64,000 nt of DNA, taken from NCBI RefSeq assembly GCF_009670965.2, contig NZ_CP073239.1, forward strand, positions 1,798,001 through 1,862,000. The letters are read 5' to 3'. A program made the position numbers and the translations under genes. The notes below the pieces were generated by a model that ran no database searches, was not told where the DNA came from, and saw nothing but the letters and a program-made list of their open reading frames with translations. Below, piece by piece: positions 16,442-25,635 of the stretch. This DNA is from Riemerella anatipestifer. Lineage in GTDB: Bacteria > Bacteroidota > Bacteroidia > Flavobacteriales > Weeksellaceae. How positions within the stretch are numbered: the first letter of the stretch is position 1; each line of letters begins with the position of its first letter.

Positions 16442-17848
16442 ATGAAGATGGCTAAATTTTTGATTTTTATATTAACATTTTTTTACTCTTTAGGGGTAGC
16501 TCAAAGCATTAAGGATAAGCTAGATAAAGCAACTAAAGCATTTTTAAATTCTCCTAAAATGTACGCTGCTAATATGTCTTTTTATGTAGCAGATGAAAAT
16601 GGAAATTTCATCTATGAATATCAAGGAAATAAAGGGCTTTCTACCGCTAGTACACAGAAGATATTTACTGCTGCTACGGCTTTGGAGCTTTTAGGGAAAG
16701 ATTATAAATATAAGACTAAAGCCGTTTATGATGGCGTTTTAGAAAGGAATATTTTAAAGGGAAATATTTATATTATCTCCAATGGAGACCCTACTCTTGG
16801 AAGTTGGAGGTACGAAGGTTATAAACCCGAAGATTTTCTAGAAAAGTTTTACACAGCTTTAAAAAATCAAGGTATCAAGAAGGTAGAAGGTAATTTAATT
16901 ATAGATGATACTTATTTTGATTTTCAAACCACGCCAGGAGGTTGGGCTTGGAACGATATAGGCAATTATTATGGTGCTGGCGTTTGGGGCGTTAATTGGA
17001 GAGAAAATCAGTTTGATATAGATATTGAGGGAGGAGCTTCTATTGGTAAACCTACAAAAATTAAGTCTTTTTCTTATCCTTTGGTACAGGTGAAATGGTT
17101 TAATGAGTTAACTTCAGCGGTTTCAAATTCGGGAGATAAAAGTTTAATTTATACCGCTCCATACAGTTCTGTGGCGAGTATCAACGGAACACTTCCTGCT
17201 CAAAAAACGACTAAAATTTCGGGAGCAACGCCTAATCCGCCAGTTCAGTTGGGTGCAGAAATGGTTAATTGCATTAAATCTAAAGGGATAGAGTTTTCGG
17301 GAGAAGTCATAACGGGTAGACAATTACTTTTAGATGGAAAATCTGTTCCGTCTGTTACAGGCAAGCCTTTTTTTGAATATGAATCTCCTGAGTTGAGTAA
17401 AATAGTCTATTGGTTTTTGAGAAAAAGTGTTAATCTTTACGGAGAAACCTTCATTAAAACTCTAGGAAAAGAACAAAATAATGATTCTAGTTTTTCCAGT
17501 GGTGTTTCGGTGCTGAAAAACTTTTGGAAATCTAAAGGCATTCATACTGCGATGATTAATTTTACAGACGGTAGTGGATTGTCGCCTCAGAACTATGCTT
17601 CGGCTAGGGCAGAAGTTCAGGCTTTACTTTGGGCTCAAAAGCAACCTTGGTTTAATGAGTTTTATAATGCATTGCCTATTTATAATGATATGAAAATGAA
17701 AAGCGGTACAATAAAAGATGCCAAAGGTTATACAGGTTATCATACTTCTAAAAATGGTAAAAAGTATGTCTTTTCTATTATCGTGAATAATTATGATGGA
17801 GATGGTATCAATAATGAATTGTTTTCAATTCTTAATAACCTTAAATAA
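16442..17848 (+). CDS. dacB: D-alanyl-D-alanine carboxypeptidase/endopeptidase (PBP4 type)
   Basis: 468 residues. Signal peptide 1-20 (LTFFYSLGVAQ). Peptidase S13 active-site motifs: SxxK as STQK at 70-73, a 'DGSGLSPQNY' block (SxN region) and a C-terminal 'KSGT' (K(T/S)G). The large insert between the first and second motifs is typical of PBP4. The enzyme trims or cuts peptidoglycan cross-links in the periplasm. A histidine kinase gene follows 17 bp later, so the two are probably cotranscribed. Confidence 0.93.
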   Translation: MKMAKFLIFILTFFYSLGVAQSIKDKLDKATKAFLNSPKMYAANMSFYVADENGNFIYEYQGNKGLSTASTQKIFTAATALELLGKDYKYKTKAVYDGVLERNILKGNIYIISNGDPTLGSWRYEGYKPEDFLEKFYTALKNQGIKKVEGNLIIDDTYFDFQTTPGGWAWNDIGNYYGAGVWGVNWRENQFDIDIEGGASIGKPTKIKSFSYPLVQVKWFNELTSAVSNSGDKSLIYTAPYSSVASINGTLPAQKTTKISGATPNPPVQLGAEMVNCIKSKGIEFSGEVITGRQLLLDGKSVPSVTGKPFFEYESPELSKIVYWFLRKSVNLYGETFIKTLGKEQNNDSSFSSGVSVLKNFWKSKGIHTAMINFTDGSGLSPQNYASARAEVQALLWAQKQPWFNEFYNALPIYNDMKMKSGTIKDAKGYTGYHTSKNGKKYVFSIIVNNYDGDGINNELFSILNNLK

Positions 17849-17865
17849 TTGTATTGTTATCCCTA

Positions 17866-19029
17866 ATGAAAAAAAACAGAAACATATTCTCTAAAGTCAA
17901 TTTTTTAGTGGTTTTTCTGCTGTTTAGTACGGTTGTATTTGCTCTTATCATTTACTCTGTGGTTATTGTGAGAGATTTAAGGCAGAAAGAAACGGCTAAT
18001 ATGGCGGTTTTTGCCAAAGCTATGAGGTTTTTACAAGATGAAAATCAGGGAGATGTAAGAATGTTGGAACTGGTTCAGGAAATTATTACCACTAATGATA
18101 ATATCCCAATTATTGTAACTAATCACCAAGGAGAACCAATTAAAGAATTTGTTAAGAATATTCCTGATAAAATTAAAGATAATCCAAAGGCTCTGAAGAT
18201 TCGCCTAGAGGAAATGAAAGAAGGATATCCACCTTTTGAGTTGCAAATTTCGGAAGGTAATATACAGTATCTTTATTTTGATAATTCGGATTTGATGAAT
18301 AACCTTAGATACTATCCTGCATTGCTTGGTTTTTTCATTTTATTGTATCTGTTGTTTGCCTATTGGTTTTTTAAAATCGTAAAAAAAACAGACGAAGGCT
18401 ATCTTTGGGCAGGATTGGCTAAGGAGACGGCACATCAAATAGGAACGCCGCTTTCCTCTATGATAGGTTGGATAGAAATTCTAAGAATGGAGCATGAAAA
18501 CAGCGTTGGAGTACAGGAGATAGAAAAGGATATACATAGGCTTACCACAATATCAGAGCGTTTTTCTAAGGTAGGTTCAGTCCCAGAGCTTAACGATTTT
18601 AACCTCAATGAAACTCTACAGCAAAACTATGATTATCTTAAAACTCGTATTTCTAAGAAAGTGGAATTTAATATAGTTTTACCATCTAAGGAAGTGCTGA
18701 TACCTCACAATCGTATTCTGATGAGTTGGGTCATAGAAAATCTTATTAAAAATGCGGTAGATGCGATGAAAGGTGACGGTAAATTAGAATTGAAATTGTA
18801 TCAAAAAAATAAAAAAATCATTATAGATATACAAGATACAGGTTGTGGTATGTCTGCAAAACAAGTAAGAAATGTTTTTAACCCAGGATATTCTACTAAG
18901 AAGAGAGGTTGGGGATTAGGATTATCTCTATCTAAAAGAGTGATTAAAGATTACCATAAAGGCGATATAAAAGTTGCCCATACAGAGATTGGTAAAGGAA
19001 GTGTTTTTAGGATAGAAATGTTTATCTGA
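17866..19029 (+). CDS. Sensor histidine kinase (orphan)
   Basis: 387 residues from the ATG at 17866; an in-frame TTG at 17854 is less likely. TM1 at about 11-33, an extracytoplasmic domain of about 115 residues, and TM2 near 150-170. The DHp helix has 'AKETAHQIGTPLSSMIGW' with the phosphoacceptor His. The ATPase domain shows the N box 'NLIKNAVDAM', G1 'DTGCGMS' and G2 'GWGLGLSLSKR'. No response regulator is adjacent, so it is an orphan locally. It follows a cell-wall peptidase, so an envelope signal is conceivable but unproven. Confidence 0.9.
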   Translation: MKKNRNIFSKVNFLVVFLLFSTVVFALIIYSVVIVRDLRQKETANMAVFAKAMRFLQDENQGDVRMLELVQEIITTNDNIPIIVTNHQGEPIKEFVKNIPDKIKDNPKALKIRLEEMKEGYPPFELQISEGNIQYLYFDNSDLMNNLRYYPALLGFFILLYLLFAYWFFKIVKKTDEGYLWAGLAKETAHQIGTPLSSMIGWIEILRMEHENSVGVQEIEKDIHRLTTISERFSKVGSVPELNDFNLNETLQQNYDYLKTRISKKVEFNIVLPSKEVLIPHNRILMSWVIENLIKNAVDAMKGDGKLELKLYQKNKKIIIDIQDTGCGMSAKQVRNVFNPGYSTKKRGWGLGLSLSKRVIKDYHKGDIKVAHTEIGKGSVFRIEMFI

Positions 19030-19030
19030 T

Positions 19031-19069
19031 ACAAAATAGCCCTAATTTTCGTTATTAGGACTATTTTGT
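19031..19069. terminator. Bidirectional terminator between convergent genes
   Basis: ACAAAATAG.CCTAA (19031-19045) pairs with TTAGG.CTATTTTGT (19055-19069). It lies between the histidine kinase stop and the threonine dehydrogenase stop. Confidence 0.7.
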
Positions 19070-19086
19070 ATTTAGATTCTTAGTAG

Positions 19087-20070
19087 TTAGCTTTTTCCTA
19101 GCTTAATTTTCAGGTTTTTTATCATTTCTTCGGTCATCATTTTGATGTCAAACTCATAGGAAAGTCCCCAATCTTCTTTGGCTTTGCTATCGTCTATAGA
19201 AGCAGGCCAAGAATCGGCGATGCTTTGTCTGAAATCGGGTTGATAAGAGATTTTGAAATCAGGCATTATCTTTTTAATTTCATTTGCAAGTTCTGCGGGT
19301 GTAAAAGACATACCTCCTAGATTATAAGAACCCCAAACACTGATGTTCTCTGCAGGTTCTTGCATTAGTTTTATGGTAGCGTTTATAGCATCGTCCATAT
19401 AGAGCATAGGCATAGCCGTATTTTCCGAAATAAAACATTGGTACTCGCCTTTTTCTACTGCTTCGTAGAATATTTCCACGGCATAATCGGTAGTACCTCC
19501 ACCTGCAGGAGCTTTCCAAGAAATAAGACCCGGGTATCTTATACTACGCACATCTACACCATATTTATCGTGGTAATATTCACACCATTTCTCTCCAGCC
19601 ATTTTAGAAATACCATACACAGTGGTAGGGTTAAGTACCACATCTTGCCCAACATTGTGCTTTGGAATGCCTTTACCAAATACGGCAATGGAGCTTGGCC
19701 AAAATATCTTTTTTAAATAGCCTTCTTTTGCTAATTCGCAGAGGTGAAGTAGTGGTTCTAGATTGAGCTTCCAAGCAAAAAGTGGTTGTTTCTCTGAAGT
19801 TCCAGATAAGAGAGATGCTAAGTGATAAACCGTAGTAATTTTATTTTCTTTAATAAAATCTTCCAATAGTTTAAAGTTCGTTACATCTATTCTTTCGTAG
19901 TGTCCAGCAGTAGTAATGCCTTCTCTCCATTTATCAATTCCAGAAGCAATAACATTCTCTTTACCGTAAATTTCTACTAACTTTGCTGTAAGTTCGGTAC
20001 CGATTTGCCCTAAAGCTCCTGTGATGAGTATTTTTTCATTTTTACTTTCCATAGTTTGTTCCGATTTCAT
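19087..20070 (-). CDS. L-threonine 3-dehydrogenase, SDR type
   Basis: 327 residues of the extended SDR/epimerase family. Rossmann motif 'ITGALGQIGTEL', 'YHLASLLSGTSEKQP', catalytic YxxxK as 'YGISKMAGE' and 'YPGLISWKAPAGGGTTDYA', the signature of the threonine dehydrogenase branch known from Flavobacterium and trypanosomes. It oxidises threonine to 2-amino-3-ketobutyrate with NAD. No 2-amino-3-ketobutyrate ligase gene is nearby. Two starts are possible: 20070 (MKSEQT, 5 nt after a TACCTTTG box, near leaderless) and 20052 (MESKNEK), which begins closer to the fold. Confidence 0.85.
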   Translation of the reverse strand: MKSEQTMESKNEKILITGALGQIGTELTAKLVEIYGKENVIASGIDKWREGITTAGHYERIDVTNFKLLEDFIKENKITTVYHLASLLSGTSEKQPLFAWKLNLEPLLHLCELAKEGYLKKIFWPSSIAVFGKGIPKHNVGQDVVLNPTTVYGISKMAGEKWCEYYHDKYGVDVRSIRYPGLISWKAPAGGGTTDYAVEIFYEAVEKGEYQCFISENTAMPMLYMDDAINATIKLMQEPAENISVWGSYNLGGMSFTPAELANEIKKIMPDFKISYQPDFRQSIADSWPASIDDSKAKEDWGLSYEFDIKMMTEEMIKNLKIKLGKS

Positions 20071-20075
20071 TTTTA

Positions 20076-20083
20076 CAAAGGTA
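20076..20083 (-). promoter_or_regulatory. -7 promoter box for threonine dehydrogenase
   Basis: TACCTTTG on the minus strand; no well-placed TTG at -33. Confidence 0.4.
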
Positions 20084-20112
20084 CTAAATACGCCTATTTT
20101 TTGGAAATGTTT

Positions 20113-20146
20113 TTGGTTAGAAATTTTAATTTAATGATTAGATTTG
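20113..20146 (+). promoter_or_regulatory. Promoter for GNAT acetyltransferase
   Basis: TTG (20113-20115), 23-bp spacer, TAGATTTG (20139-20146). The ATG is at 20168. Confidence 0.5.
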
Positions 20147-20167
20147 TATCCAAATTAAAGTGATAAA

Positions 20168-20662
20168 ATGATTAGAAAAGCCCAAAGGGAAGATATACCA
20201 TTGATACAAAGTCTTGCAAAGCAGTCGTGGAATAGCCATTATATAGGAATTATCTCGCAAGAGCAGATAGATTATATGTTGGGTATGATGTACTCCGATG
20301 AAGAGTTAAACCAACATTTTGATAACCCTCAATATCATTATTATTTGATGTTGAATGATGGTGTAGAGGTAGGATTTATGGGGTTTGAAATAGGCTATGA
20401 ACCTCAAACCACCAAATTACACAGACTTTATCTTTTAGCGGAGGCTAAAGGAAAAGGGTTAGGAAAGGAGTCAATAGACTTTTTAAAAAGAGAAGTGAAA
20501 AGCCATAAGGATAAGGCTATCATATTAAATGTTAATAAGAAAAATCCGTCGTTTAATTTCTATAAAAGTCAAGGGTTTGAGGTAGAGCAGGAAGTGGTGC
20601 TGGAAGTAGGCGAGGGCTTTGTGATGGACGATTATATTATGAAAATAGCCATAGAAATTTAA
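20168..20662 (+). CDS. GNAT-family N-acetyltransferase
   Basis: 164 residues. The order of GNAT motifs is clear: 'MIRKAQREDIPLIQSLAKQSWNSHY' (N-terminal strand-helix), 'TKLHRLYLLAEAKGKGLGKESIDFL' with the acetyl-CoA pyrophosphate-binding Q/RxxGxG-like loop (KGKGLG), then 'ILNVNKKNPSFNFYKSQGFEV'. The substrate is unknown. The gene stands alone, divergent from threonine dehydrogenase, and its stop lies in a terminator hairpin. Confidence 0.88.
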   Translation: MIRKAQREDIPLIQSLAKQSWNSHYIGIISQEQIDYMLGMMYSDEELNQHFDNPQYHYYLMLNDGVEVGFMGFEIGYEPQTTKLHRLYLLAEAKGKGLGKESIDFLKREVKSHKDKAIILNVNKKNPSFNFYKSQGFEVEQEVVLEVGEGFVMDDYIMKIAIEI

Positions 20663-20680
20663 TTCTATGGCTATTTTTTA
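20643..20680 (+). terminator. Terminator overlapping the GNAT stop
   Basis: AAATAGCCATAGAAATT (20643-20659) pairs with ATTCTATGGCTATTT (20662-20677), with T-run after. It may also serve the convergent transketolase gene, less strongly. Confidence 0.7.
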
Positions 20681-20707
20681 TTAGAGCAAAGACTAAATAA
20701 TATTTAT

Positions 20708-21652
20708 CTATTGCATTAGTTTTTTCACTGCTTTTTTCACAGCTTCTGCATCTATTCCGTATTTTTTCATCAGCTCGGCTGGTGTGGCAGACTCACCGAA
20801 GGTATCGTTTACGGCAACAAATTCTTGTCTTGTAGGGTGCTTTCTTGCAAGTAGTCCTGCTACAGACTCGCCAAGTCCTCCAAGGTAGTTATGTTCTTCT
20901 GCCGTTACAATCTTTCCTGTTTTCTTTACAGATTTTAAAATGATTTCCTCGTCCAAAGGTTTAATCGTGTGGATATTGATAACTTCGCAAGAGATACCTT
21001 CTTTCTCTAGTTCTTCTGCAGCTACTAGAGACTCCCAAACCAAATGTCCTGTTGCTACAATGGTTACATCTTTACCTTCTTGCAACAAAATCCCTTTACC
21101 GATTTCAAAAGGCATATCTTCTGGCATAAACACAGGTACAGCAGGTCTTCCGAATCTTAAATAGACAGGACCGTTATAGTCTGCAATGGCAATGGTAGCC
21201 GCTTTAGTTTGGTTATAGTCGCACGGGTTGATAACTACCATACCTGGCAACATTTTCATCATACCAATATCTTCTAACACTTGGTGGGTTGCACCGTCTT
21301 CTCCTAAGGTAAGCCCTGCGTGAGATGCACATATCTTAACATTTTTACCAGAGTAAGCCACAGATTGACGAATTTGGTCGTAAACTCTAGAAGTAGAAAA
21401 GTTAGCAAAAGTACCTGTAAACGGTATTTTACCATTGATGCTAAGCCCTGCAGCGATGCCTATCATATTTGCTTCAGCGATGCCTACTTGGAAAAATCTT
21501 TCTGGAGCTTTCTCTATAAACTTCTCCATTTTTAGAGAGCCGATAAGGTCGGCACAAAGTGCTACTACATTTGGGTTTTTGTCAGCAAGTTCTGCTAGTC
21601 CAGCACCAAAGCCACTTCTTGTATCTTTTTTTTCGGTATAAGTATATTTCAT
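20708..21652 (-). CDS. Transketolase, C-terminal subunit
   Basis: 314 residues covering the pyrimidine-binding and C-terminal domains of transketolase. 'MKYTYTEKKDTRSGFGAGLAELADKNPNVVALCADL', 'FFQVGIAEANMIGIAAGLSINGKIPF' (catalytic Glu region), 'YLRFGRPAVPVF' and 'GKIVTAEEHNYLGGLGE' are typical. The TPP-binding domain is encoded separately 18 bp upstream, a split form common in Bacteroidota and many anaerobes. Together they would transfer C2 ketol units in the pentose phosphate pathway. Operon: symporter, N subunit, this gene. Confidence 0.93.
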   Translation of the reverse strand: MKYTYTEKKDTRSGFGAGLAELADKNPNVVALCADLIGSLKMEKFIEKAPERFFQVGIAEANMIGIAAGLSINGKIPFTGTFANFSTSRVYDQIRQSVAYSGKNVKICASHAGLTLGEDGATHQVLEDIGMMKMLPGMVVINPCDYNQTKAATIAIADYNGPVYLRFGRPAVPVFMPEDMPFEIGKGILLQEGKDVTIVATGHLVWESLVAAEELEKEGISCEVINIHTIKPLDEEIILKSVKKTGKIVTAEEHNYLGGLGESVAGLLARKHPTRQEFVAVNDTFGESATPAELMKKYGIDAEAVKKAVKKLMQ

Positions 21653-21670
21653 TATTTCTTTTTTTGAGGT

Positions 21671-22522
21671 TTAATAATCAGCTAAATTATCTGTAGAAAG
21701 TTGAGCAAGGGCTTTTTCTAGTTGCTCGTCATTAGGAGCCTTACCGTGCCAAGCGTGAGTTCCCATCATAAAATCTACTCCGTTACCCATTTCAGTATGC
21801 ATAATGATAGCGATAGGTTTTCCTTTTCCTGTTTGTGCTTTAGCTTCTTCTAGTGTCGCAATTACAGCTTCTAGGTTGTTACCTTCTTTAACTTCCAATA
21901 CTTGCCAATCAAAGGCTTCTAATTTAGCTTTTAAATTCCCTAAAGAAAGTACATCAGATACATCACCGTCTATTTGTCGGTTGTTGTAGTCTATGGTTGC
22001 AATTAGGTTATCTACTTTATTATGGCTAGCGTACATAAGAGCTTCCCAAATTTGCCCTTCTTGTAATTCTCCATCGCCGTGTAGAGAGAATACAATACCT
22101 TTATCACCATTTAGCTTTTTACCTAGAGCTGCACCTACAGCTACAGAAAGCCCTTGCCCTAGAGAACCAGAAGCAATTCTCACTCCAGGTAAACCTTCGT
22201 GTGTGGTAGGGTGTCCTTGTAATCTAGTGTCTAGTTTTCTGAAAGTAGCCAATTCTTCTACTGGAAAGAAGTTGAATCTAGCAAGTGTACTGTAATACAC
22301 AGGAGAAATATGCCCATTAGAAAGGAAGAATAAATCTTCGTTTTTGCCCTCCATTTTAAATGGTAGCGAGTAGTTCATTACCTTTCCGTAAAGAGCTGTA
22401 AAGTATTCTACACAACCCAAAGAGCCACCTGGGTGTCCAGAGTTTACTGCGTGTACCATTCTCAAAATATCTCTTCTGATTTGTGTGGTGAGATGTTTTA
22501 ATTCTTCTACTGATTTTGCCAT
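21671..22522 (-). CDS. Transketolase, N-terminal subunit
   Basis: 283 residues holding the diphosphate-binding half: 'HAVNSGHPGGSLGCVEYFTALY', 'GSLGQGLSVAVGAALG', the GDG...N motif 'GDGELQEGQIWEALMYAS...IDYNNRQIDG' that binds Mg-TPP, and 'GNGVDFM' near the end. It needs the C-terminal subunit encoded 18 bp downstream. The upstream symporter gene ends 18 bp before it, so all three are likely on one mRNA. Confidence 0.93.
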   Translation of the reverse strand: MAKSVEELKHLTTQIRRDILRMVHAVNSGHPGGSLGCVEYFTALYGKVMNYSLPFKMEGKNEDLFFLSNGHISPVYYSTLARFNFFPVEELATFRKLDTRLQGHPTTHEGLPGVRIASGSLGQGLSVAVGAALGKKLNGDKGIVFSLHGDGELQEGQIWEALMYASHNKVDNLIATIDYNNRQIDGDVSDVLSLGNLKAKLEAFDWQVLEVKEGNNLEAVIATLEEAKAQTGKGKPIAIIMHTEMGNGVDFMMGTHAWHGKAPNDEQLEKALAQLSTDNLADY

Positions 22523-22540
22523 TATAATATAGGTTTAATT

Positions 22541-23992
22541 TTATTGAAATGATTGTTTTTTACTACTGATAAACCAAAGTCCTACAAAGGTAAGCAATCC
22601 GTTGATGATAAGTAATTCTAACCCGATTTGGAAATCTCCAAAAACAAGACTTTGATATTTATCTATTAAAAATGATAAGATAGGAGCGGCGATACAGATG
22701 TAAGGCACTAGCTTATCTTTAACCGTTCTTTTAGTGAAAATCCCAAAAGCGAAAAGCCCAAGTAGAGGTCCATAGGTAAATCCTGCTAATTTAAGGATAA
22801 GCCCTATCATAGAATTATCGTTAATCCATTTAAAAATGAGTACCATTATTAAAAATGATACTGCCACCCAAAGGTGTACTCTCTTTCTAAATTTTTCTTT
22901 TTCGGAAGCGGAGATATTTTTTTCTTTCAGTCCAAATATATCAATACAAAGAGATGAAGTCAGTGCTGTCATAGCTCCATCAGCACTAGGAAATAGGGCG
23001 GAAATAAGAGCAATAATGAAAATAATAGAAATAAATGGCGGCATATGATTAAGAGCCACATCTGGAAATAGCTGGTCTCCAGTGCTAGAAATATTCTCTT
23101 GTATGCCATAAAGATGTAATAGCCCACCCATGTAAAGGAATAATGAAATAACACCTAGCAAGATAAACCCTAGAGTTACCATATTTTTCTGACTGTCTTT
23201 TAGGTTGGTTACCGAGATAGATTTTTGCATCATTTCTTGGTCAATTCCTGTCATTGTAATGGTAATGAAGGCTCCTGCTAAGATTTGTTTAATGAAGAAC
23301 CCTTTATCATTAACATTGGTGTCAAATACTTTAGTATAACCTTGTTCACTCATTGCGGTAAAGCTATCTGCGATATTCAGTCCTAAATGATTAAGCATAT
23401 AGAAAGTACAGACAATCAGTCCTAAAAGCATTCCTGTGGTTTGCAGAGTGTCCGTCCATACGATGGTTTTTACGCCGCCTTCGTAGGTGTAGAGGATAAT
23501 CATTACCAAAATAATGAGCGTAGTTACAATAAAAGGAACGCCAAGGCTATCCAAGATAGTCATTTGTAAAATATTTACCACTAAATAAAGCCTAGCCGTA
23601 GCACCTACTAAACGAGATACAATAAAAATAGAAGCTCCTGATTTATAAGATAAAGCTCCCATTCTCTGCTGAAGGTATCCGTAGATGGAGGTCAGTTTTA
23701 GTCTGTAATAAAGAGGTAATAAGACATACGCAATTACAATGTATCCTATGAGGTATCCTATGGTAACTTGTAGGTAGTGGAAGCTGTCTTTTCCCACCTG
23801 TCCAGGTACACTTACAAAGGTAACTCCAGAGAGAGAAGTCCCTATCATACCGAATGCTACCAAAACCCAATTACTACTCCTATTGCCTATAAAAAAACTA
23901 TCATTATTACTTCCTTTACCCGTTCTATAAGCTACCCATAGCAGAATGCCAAAATAGGCAATAATAATTCCTAGTAAGAGAATTGGCGACAT
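22541..23992 (-). CDS. Sodium:solute symporter (SSS family)
   Basis: 483 residues from the ATG at 23992 with about 13 membrane helices. 'GSNNDSFFIGNRSSNWVLVAFGMIGTSLSGVTFVSVPGQVG' matches the SSS unwound helix-1 region with a conserved Ser/Thr-rich segment; 'RLYLVVNILQ' and 'TGIDQEMMQKSISV' are family features. The substrate (sugar, proline, pantothenate or other) cannot be told. The longer start at 24016 is only 2 nt from the TATCTTTG box and would precede the predicted transcription start. It is the first gene of the operon with the transketolase halves, which hints at, but does not show, a carbohydrate substrate. Confidence 0.88.
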   Translation of the reverse strand: MSPILLLGIIIAYFGILLWVAYRTGKGSNNDSFFIGNRSSNWVLVAFGMIGTSLSGVTFVSVPGQVGKDSFHYLQVTIGYLIGYIVIAYVLLPLYYRLKLTSIYGYLQQRMGALSYKSGASIFIVSRLVGATARLYLVVNILQMTILDSLGVPFIVTTLIILVMIILYTYEGGVKTIVWTDTLQTTGMLLGLIVCTFYMLNHLGLNIADSFTAMSEQGYTKVFDTNVNDKGFFIKQILAGAFITITMTGIDQEMMQKSISVTNLKDSQKNMVTLGFILLGVISLFLYMGGLLHLYGIQENISSTGDQLFPDVALNHMPPFISIIFIIALISALFPSADGAMTALTSSLCIDIFGLKEKNISASEKEKFRKRVHLWVAVSFLIMVLIFKWINDNSMIGLILKLAGFTYGPLLGLFAFGIFTKRTVKDKLVPYICIAAPILSFLIDKYQSLVFGDFQIGLELLIINGLLTFVGLWFISSKKQSFQ

Positions 23993-24018
23993 ACGAAAAT
24001 CATTTTCTATAAACATCG

Positions 24019-24026
24019 CAAAGATA
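24019..24026 (-). promoter_or_regulatory. -7 promoter box for symporter-transketolase operon
   Basis: TATCTTTG on the minus strand. It places the transcript start just inside the longest frame and so favours the ATG at 23992. Confidence 0.5.
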
Positions 24027-24149
24027 ACTTTTTCTTGTGGGGTAAAAAAATAGACTTTCTAAAAAATTCTTAAAAATACGACTTTGATTCTCCTATTTGT
24101 TAATGGTGAATACTTGTGTTTAGAATTTTATAATGAGTTTAAAAAACAC

Positions 24150-24157
24150 TATTTTTG
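24150..24157 (+). promoter_or_regulatory. -7 promoter box for hemN-like gene, leaderless
   Basis: TATTTTTG followed by CAAA and the ATG at 24162: exactly 4 nt between box and start, predicting a leaderless mRNA. Confidence 0.6.
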
Positions 24158-24161
24158 CAAA

Positions 24162-25517
24162 ATGAATTCACTAATAGATAAATATAATATACCAGGTCCT
24201 AGATATACTTCATATCCCACAGTACCTTACTGGGAAGAAGAGAGTTTTTCTCATCAATCTTGGGAACACACGGTAATAAAATCATTTAAGGAGTCTAAAG
24301 ACGAAGGAATTTCTATCTACATACATTTGCCATTTTGTGAGCAATTATGTACCTTTTGTGCCTGTCATAAAAGGATTACAAAGCAACATTCTGTAGAAAC
24401 ACCTTATTTGCAGTCGGTGATTAAAGAGTGGCAACTGTACTTGGCTCTTTTTGATGAAAAACCTAAAATTAAGGAACTACATTTAGGTGGAGGCACGCCT
24501 ACTTTTTTCTCGCCTGAAAACTTGAAAATATTGATAGAGGAAATTCTTTCAGGTGGAACAATAGCAGAAAAGCCCGAATTTTCTTTTGAAGGACACCCTA
24601 ACAATACCACTAGAGAGCATTTGCAAGTGCTTTACGATTTAGGATTTAGAAGGGTGAGTTTTGGGGTGCAAGATTATGATGAAAAAGTACAAAAAGCCAT
24701 CAATAGAGTTCAGCCTTTTGAGAATGTAGAAAAAGTAACCCAGTGGGCTAGAGAAATAGGCTACGAAAGTGTTTCTCACGATTTAGTTTTTGGGCTTCCG
24801 TTCCATACTTGGGAAAAAATGGAATATACCATAAGAAAAACAATGACTTTGAAACCCGATAGACTAGCATTTTATTCTTACGCTCATGTGCCTTGGATTA
24901 AAGGAGTAGGGCAGAGAGGTTTTGATGAGAATGACCTTCCATCAGGCGAAGAAAAAAGAAAACTCTACGAGAATGGAAAACAGCTTTTGGAAGAGTTAGG
25001 CTACAAAGAGATAGGAATGGACCATTTCTCACTAGAGCACGATGACCTTTATCAATCGATGCTTAACAAGAAAATTCATAGGAATTTTATGGGTTATACT
25101 TCAGGGAAAACTCAACTTATGGTAGGTTTGGGTATGAGTGCTATTTCTGACTCTTGGTATGCTTTTGCTCAAAATGAAAAGACGGTAGAAGCCTATCAGC
25201 AACGAGTAGAGAAAGGAGAAATCCCAGTGTTTAGAGGGCATATCCTAACCGATGAAGATTTGAAAATCCGTCGTCATATACTCAATATTATGTGTCAGCT
25301 AGAGACTTCTTGGACGGATGCAACGGCTTTTCCAGAGCTAGAAACTACCATAGAGAAACTTAAAGAGATGGAGGCAGATGGTCTTGTGGAAATATCAGAA
25401 AATAAAATCAGAATTACAGAAGCTGGTAAGGCATTCACACGAAATGTAGCGATGACTTTTGATTTGAGAATGTTAAGAAAAGCTCCAGAAACTAGAATTT
25501 TTTCTATGACTGTTTAG
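24162..25517 (+). CDS. hemN: Oxygen-independent coproporphyrinogen III oxidase
   Basis: 451 residues from the ATG at 24162 (MNSLIDKYNIPGPRYTSYPTVP is the usual N-terminus; a longer frame from 24084 is not). A radical-SAM enzyme: the CxxxCxxC cluster motif is Cys59, Cys63, Cys66 in 'HLPFCEQLCTFCACH', followed by the SAM-binding 'LGGGTPTFFS'. The C-terminal HemN domain is complete. It converts coproporphyrinogen III to protoporphyrinogen IX without oxygen. A HemJ-type oxidase for the next step is encoded at 59318-59863. Predicted leaderless. Confidence 0.94.
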   Translation: MNSLIDKYNIPGPRYTSYPTVPYWEEESFSHQSWEHTVIKSFKESKDEGISIYIHLPFCEQLCTFCACHKRITKQHSVETPYLQSVIKEWQLYLALFDEKPKIKELHLGGGTPTFFSPENLKILIEEILSGGTIAEKPEFSFEGHPNNTTREHLQVLYDLGFRRVSFGVQDYDEKVQKAINRVQPFENVEKVTQWAREIGYESVSHDLVFGLPFHTWEKMEYTIRKTMTLKPDRLAFYSYAHVPWIKGVGQRGFDENDLPSGEEKRKLYENGKQLLEELGYKEIGMDHFSLEHDDLYQSMLNKKIHRNFMGYTSGKTQLMVGLGMSAISDSWYAFAQNEKTVEAYQQRVEKGEIPVFRGHILTDEDLKIRRHILNIMCQLETSWTDATAFPELETTIEKLKEMEADGLVEISENKIRITEAGKAFTRNVAMTFDLRMLRKAPETRIFSMTV

Positions 25518-25592
25518 AAGAGTATTGATATTTCTCATTTGTTTAAAATGAAAACAATGGCAAATAAAGTTTATAATTATACTGAAAAACAT

Positions 25593-25600
25593 TATATTTG
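25593..25600 (+). promoter_or_regulatory. -7 promoter box for secDF
   Basis: TATATTTG, ending 35 nt before the ATG at 25636. Confidence 0.45.
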
Positions 25601-25635
25601 CCGACTATAATTTTTAATGTTGTAAATTACTGAAA

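Noticed and set aside
24084-24161. N-terminal extension of hemN
   Set aside because: Lies upstream of the TATTTTTG box; ends in the known N-terminus MNSLIDKYNIPGPRYTSYPT.
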